A stretch of 64,000 nt of DNA from JAWXBG01 sp044375415. Its GTDB lineage: Bacteria; Bacteroidota; Bacteroidia; Flavobacteriales_D; Sanyastnellaceae. Of the stretch, positions 62,039-64,000 are shown in pieces (position 1 is the stretch's first letter; every line of letters begins with the position of its first letter). The notes under the pieces are model-generated. The model saw nothing but the letters and a program-made list of their open reading frames with translations, made no database searches and was not told the origin of the DNA. The DNA lies in assembly GCA_044375415.1 (NCBI GenBank), contig JBILMS010000006.1, forward strand, positions 1 to 64,000, in the 5' to 3' direction. The translations under genes were made by a program, and so were the position numbers.

Positions 62039-64000
62039 TTAAAACTCCAACGAATATTGCAGCATTGAAAAACGAGTAGGTTCAATAGCCAACGGACGAA
62101 TTGAGTATTCTCGGTTTAATAAATTATCCACGATAAAGGCCAACTTAGAAGCTTTTGTAACTTGGTATGAAAGTCTCAAATCCACAACGAAATCTCCCGT
62201 CGTATGCTCATTTCTCCATTTATTGATTTGGGGATTGAAGACTCCCGGTGCGGTATTTTCCAATAACTGAAAAGCATAATCTATGTTTTGCATGTGACTA
62301 TTGGATCGGAAACTAATACCGAATTCCCACTTTCGAAAAGATGCCTGCACATCCATGCGAATCAGATGTTGCATTCTGTATTTTAGAAGGTAATCCGTTG
62401 TATCAGAACTCGTACTCGCATAAGAGATTGGGATATCACTTCCAAAGTTTTTTGCGTAAGACTTATTGGGCTCCAAACTTTCGGGTTTGGTATAAGTGTA
62501 TCCACCCATAAATTGTAGACCAATCGGGCCTATTTTGCCTTTTCCTATAATCGAAACCTCGGCTCCACGTACGCGTGCCTTTCCTGTATTCACACTTTTA
62601 AAACCGAAACCTGCAAGATTGTCAATGGTTGGAGCAACCCATTGTCCAAATGTAAATTCTATGAAGTTCTGGAACTCTTGTTGAAAAACAGCAAGATCCA
62701 AGTAACCTAAAACTTTTCCAATCTTAAAACCTTGTTTGATACCAAATTCAGCATTGTAAGAAGTTTCCGGAGTTAGCTCAGAATTAGGATAGATACTTAG
62801 CGAACCCACTGAAGTGACTATAAATTTTTCGGCAATACTTGGAAAACGAAACCCTTGTCCGTAGCTGCTTCTTAAGTATGTTCCTTTGGTTACTTCATAA
62901 CTGAGACCTGCTCTAAATACAGGTTTCGAAGTGCTCTCCTTGTTAATATCAAAATACTCATATCGGATCCCTGCAGAGACATTTAGTTTTTCTAAAAACT
63001 GTTTGTCAAGTTGTGCATAAGCAGCATAATTGGAAGCTTGGTTGTTCCCGTCGGTATTTCCACCCGAAAACAATTCGCCTCGTGCTTCTGTCTGAATTCC
63101 CACCACTCCACTTGTGAGTGTAAAATGCTTTATCCCCAAGCTATCAAAATGCTGCTGAAATTGATATTCACCATACATGACATCACTAAAATTCCCTTGG
63201 TTGTTGTCGTTTTCGTTATCCAATGTTTGCCAACGCGTTCGCAATGAATGACGATTCCCTCTTCGATTATAATAAGTTATGTAGGGGTCTACCGTACCCA
63301 ACCACTGGACAGTGCGTGTAGCCGAACCGGCGTAGGCGCTATACAAACCATCACCGACGTTTGCCCATAAAAGTGTTGCCAAACCATTACTCCGTCGCCA
63401 ATTTGTATTTAAACCGATACTCAACCCTTCGATGTTTTTTACTCTGTATCGAACGTTCATATTCAGTCTTCCGCTGACAGTTGCATCATATCTATCGGCA
63501 TCAAATGGATCGTATTTATCTTTAAAATTTCCAATGCTGTCCATTACCGGACCTAAAGACCCGTCATCGCTGTAAATATTTCCCCCGAAAACAAGATCCC
63601 ACTGCTTTACTTTTTGAGAATGCAAAAAATTGGCACCGCTTCTCATCGGAGTGTAGGACCAATATTTTGCCGAATCATTCTGGGGAGCACTATATGCACC
63701 ATGAAAAACATTGATTCTTGTGAGAGGTGTGTCGGCCGGAAATGAGGTGCGGAAATTGATCACACCACTTAACGCGGAACTTCCATAGAGCACACTGCTG
63801 GCTCCTTTTACCACCTCAACTTGTGAAACATTTTCGACGGGTAAAAATCCCCAACTAGGCCTGCCTGCATCACCGCTTAAAACCGGTAGATCATCCATTA
63901 GGACAGCCACCCTGCTCCCTGCGCCAAAAGAATACCCGCTGCCACTTCGGATTTGCGGCTCCTCATCTACAATGCTCACACCCGAAGTTTGTTGCAATAT
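62039..64000 (-). CDS. TonB-dependent outer-membrane receptor, 5' part beyond the window
   Basis: At least 653 residues of a TonB-dependent receptor; the N-terminus lies past the window's right end. The first visible residues belong to the plug domain (GVSIVDEEPQIRSGSGYSFG, then AVLMDDLPVLSGDAGRPSWG, VENVSQVEVVKGASSVLYGS, GVINFRT). The barrel follows through FRAGLSYEVTKGTYLRSSYG and FRFPSIAEKF, and the chain ends with the aromatic-terminated strand MLQYSLEF that barrel assembly needs. It would take energy from the TonB/ExbBD proteins. It reads into the kinase gene after 38 bases. The ligand is unknown. Confidence 0.92.
   Translation of the reverse strand: MLQQTSGVSIVDEEPQIRSGSGYSFGAGSRVAVLMDDLPVLSGDAGRPSWGFLPVENVSQVEVVKGASSVLYGSSALSGVINFRTSFPADTPLTRINVFHGAYSAPQNDSAKYWSYTPMRSGANFLHSQKVKQWDLVFGGNIYSDDGSLGPVMDSIGNFKDKYDPFDADRYDATVSGRLNMNVRYRVKNIEGLSIGLNTNWRRSNGLATLLWANVGDGLYSAYAGSATRTVQWLGTVDPYITYYNRRGNRHSLRTRWQTLDNENDNNQGNFSDVMYGEYQFQQHFDSLGIKHFTLTSGVVGIQTEARGELFSGGNTDGNNQASNYAAYAQLDKQFLEKLNVSAGIRYEYFDINKESTSKPVFRAGLSYEVTKGTYLRSSYGQGFRFPSIAEKFIVTSVGSLSIYPNSELTPETSYNAEFGIKQGFKIGKVLGYLDLAVFQQEFQNFIEFTFGQWVAPTIDNLAGFGFKSVNTGKARVRGAEVSIIGKGKIGPIGLQFMGGYTYTKPESLEPNKSYAKNFGSDIPISYASTSSDTTDYLLKYRMQHLIRMDVQASFRKWEFGISFRSNSHMQNIDYAFQLLENTAPGVFNPQINKWRNEHTTGDFVVDLRLSYQVTKASKLAFIVDNLLNREYSIRPLAIEPTRFSMLQYSLEF

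Overview
The window looks like chromosomal DNA from a Bacteroidota bacterium, most likely Flavobacteriales. The evidence is type IX secretion C-terminal sorting domains, TonB/ExbBD proteins of the Bacteroidota type, family markers such as DUF4270, DUF4292, DUF5522 and HU-CCDC81/SPOR proteins, and -7 promoter boxes of the TAnnTTTG type. The order-level placement is inferred. No tRNA, rRNA, CRISPR array, transposase, integrase or phage gene was recognised.

Layout. 1-3.7 kb: dispersed repeats, an unrecognised helical protein, a SAM methyltransferase and an O6-methylguanine-DNA methyltransferase. 3.7-10.9 kb: a minus-strand envelope-energisation operon (ExbB, two ExbD, two TonB, a small membrane protein, a PstS-like lipoprotein and a TPR protein), with a copy of repeat family A on each side. 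11.7-16.1 kb: minus-strand envelope genes (FtsX, SlyD-like FKBP, LysM lytic transglycosylase, a 54-residue TatA) and panC. 16.2-20.3 kb: plus-strand block of a stand-alone degenerate GT5 'glycogen synthase' domain, a DUF4270 lipoprotein and glmS. 20.4-22.0 kb: a putative barrel protein and an acidic lipoprotein. 22.0-22.6 kb: a second repeat cluster. 22.6-27.4 kb: EamA exporter, DUF502 protein, DAACS symporter and a long PurF-like amidotransferase. 27.6-30.1 kb: a TonB-receptor plug domain without a barrel, an ECF sigma factor and a TPR-bearing putative anti-sigma protein. 30.1-31.2 kb: fatty acid desaturase. 31.5-38.0 kb: a TetR-TolC-MFP-RND efflux operon with a clear palindromic operator candidate. 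38.1-46.1 kb: a surface/secreted protein block (serine hydrolase with sorting domain, a 1090-residue mosaic protein, a 924-residue protein with seven Cys-rich repeats). 46.1-50.3 kb: zinc-ribbon protein, tail-less SSB, urocanate hydratase, DUF5522 and an ACC-deaminase-like enzyme. 50.3-56.6 kb: a six-gene minus-strand operon (enoyl-CoA hydratase, dUTPase, nucleotidyltransferase, TPR lipoprotein, DUF4292 lipoprotein, EnvC-like M23 protein). 56.7-57.7 kb: a K+ channel with an RCK domain. 57.7-64.0 kb: a minus-strand run of TonB receptor (cut by the window end), TPR histidine kinase, NarL-type regulator, HU-CCDC81/SPOR protein and HAD phosphatase.

How it fits together. Most of the window serves the cell envelope: energising outer-membrane transport (TonB/ExbBD), remodelling peptidoglycan (MltD, FtsX, EnvC-like, SPOR, GlmS), exporting drugs (RND) and displaying large secreted proteins. 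No clearly new defence or mobile system was found. The observations most worth a second look are: (i) two dispersed repeat families, one with a hairpin supported by a compensatory base change and apparently donating the -33 element of a gene promoter; (ii) the barrel-less TonB plug protein beside a sigma/anti-sigma pair; (iii) the tetR operator with a -7 box so close to the start codon that the mRNA would be nearly leaderless; (iv) the GT5 domain lacking the KTGGL motif; and (v) the Cys-repeat/lamin-tail protein with no sorting domain.
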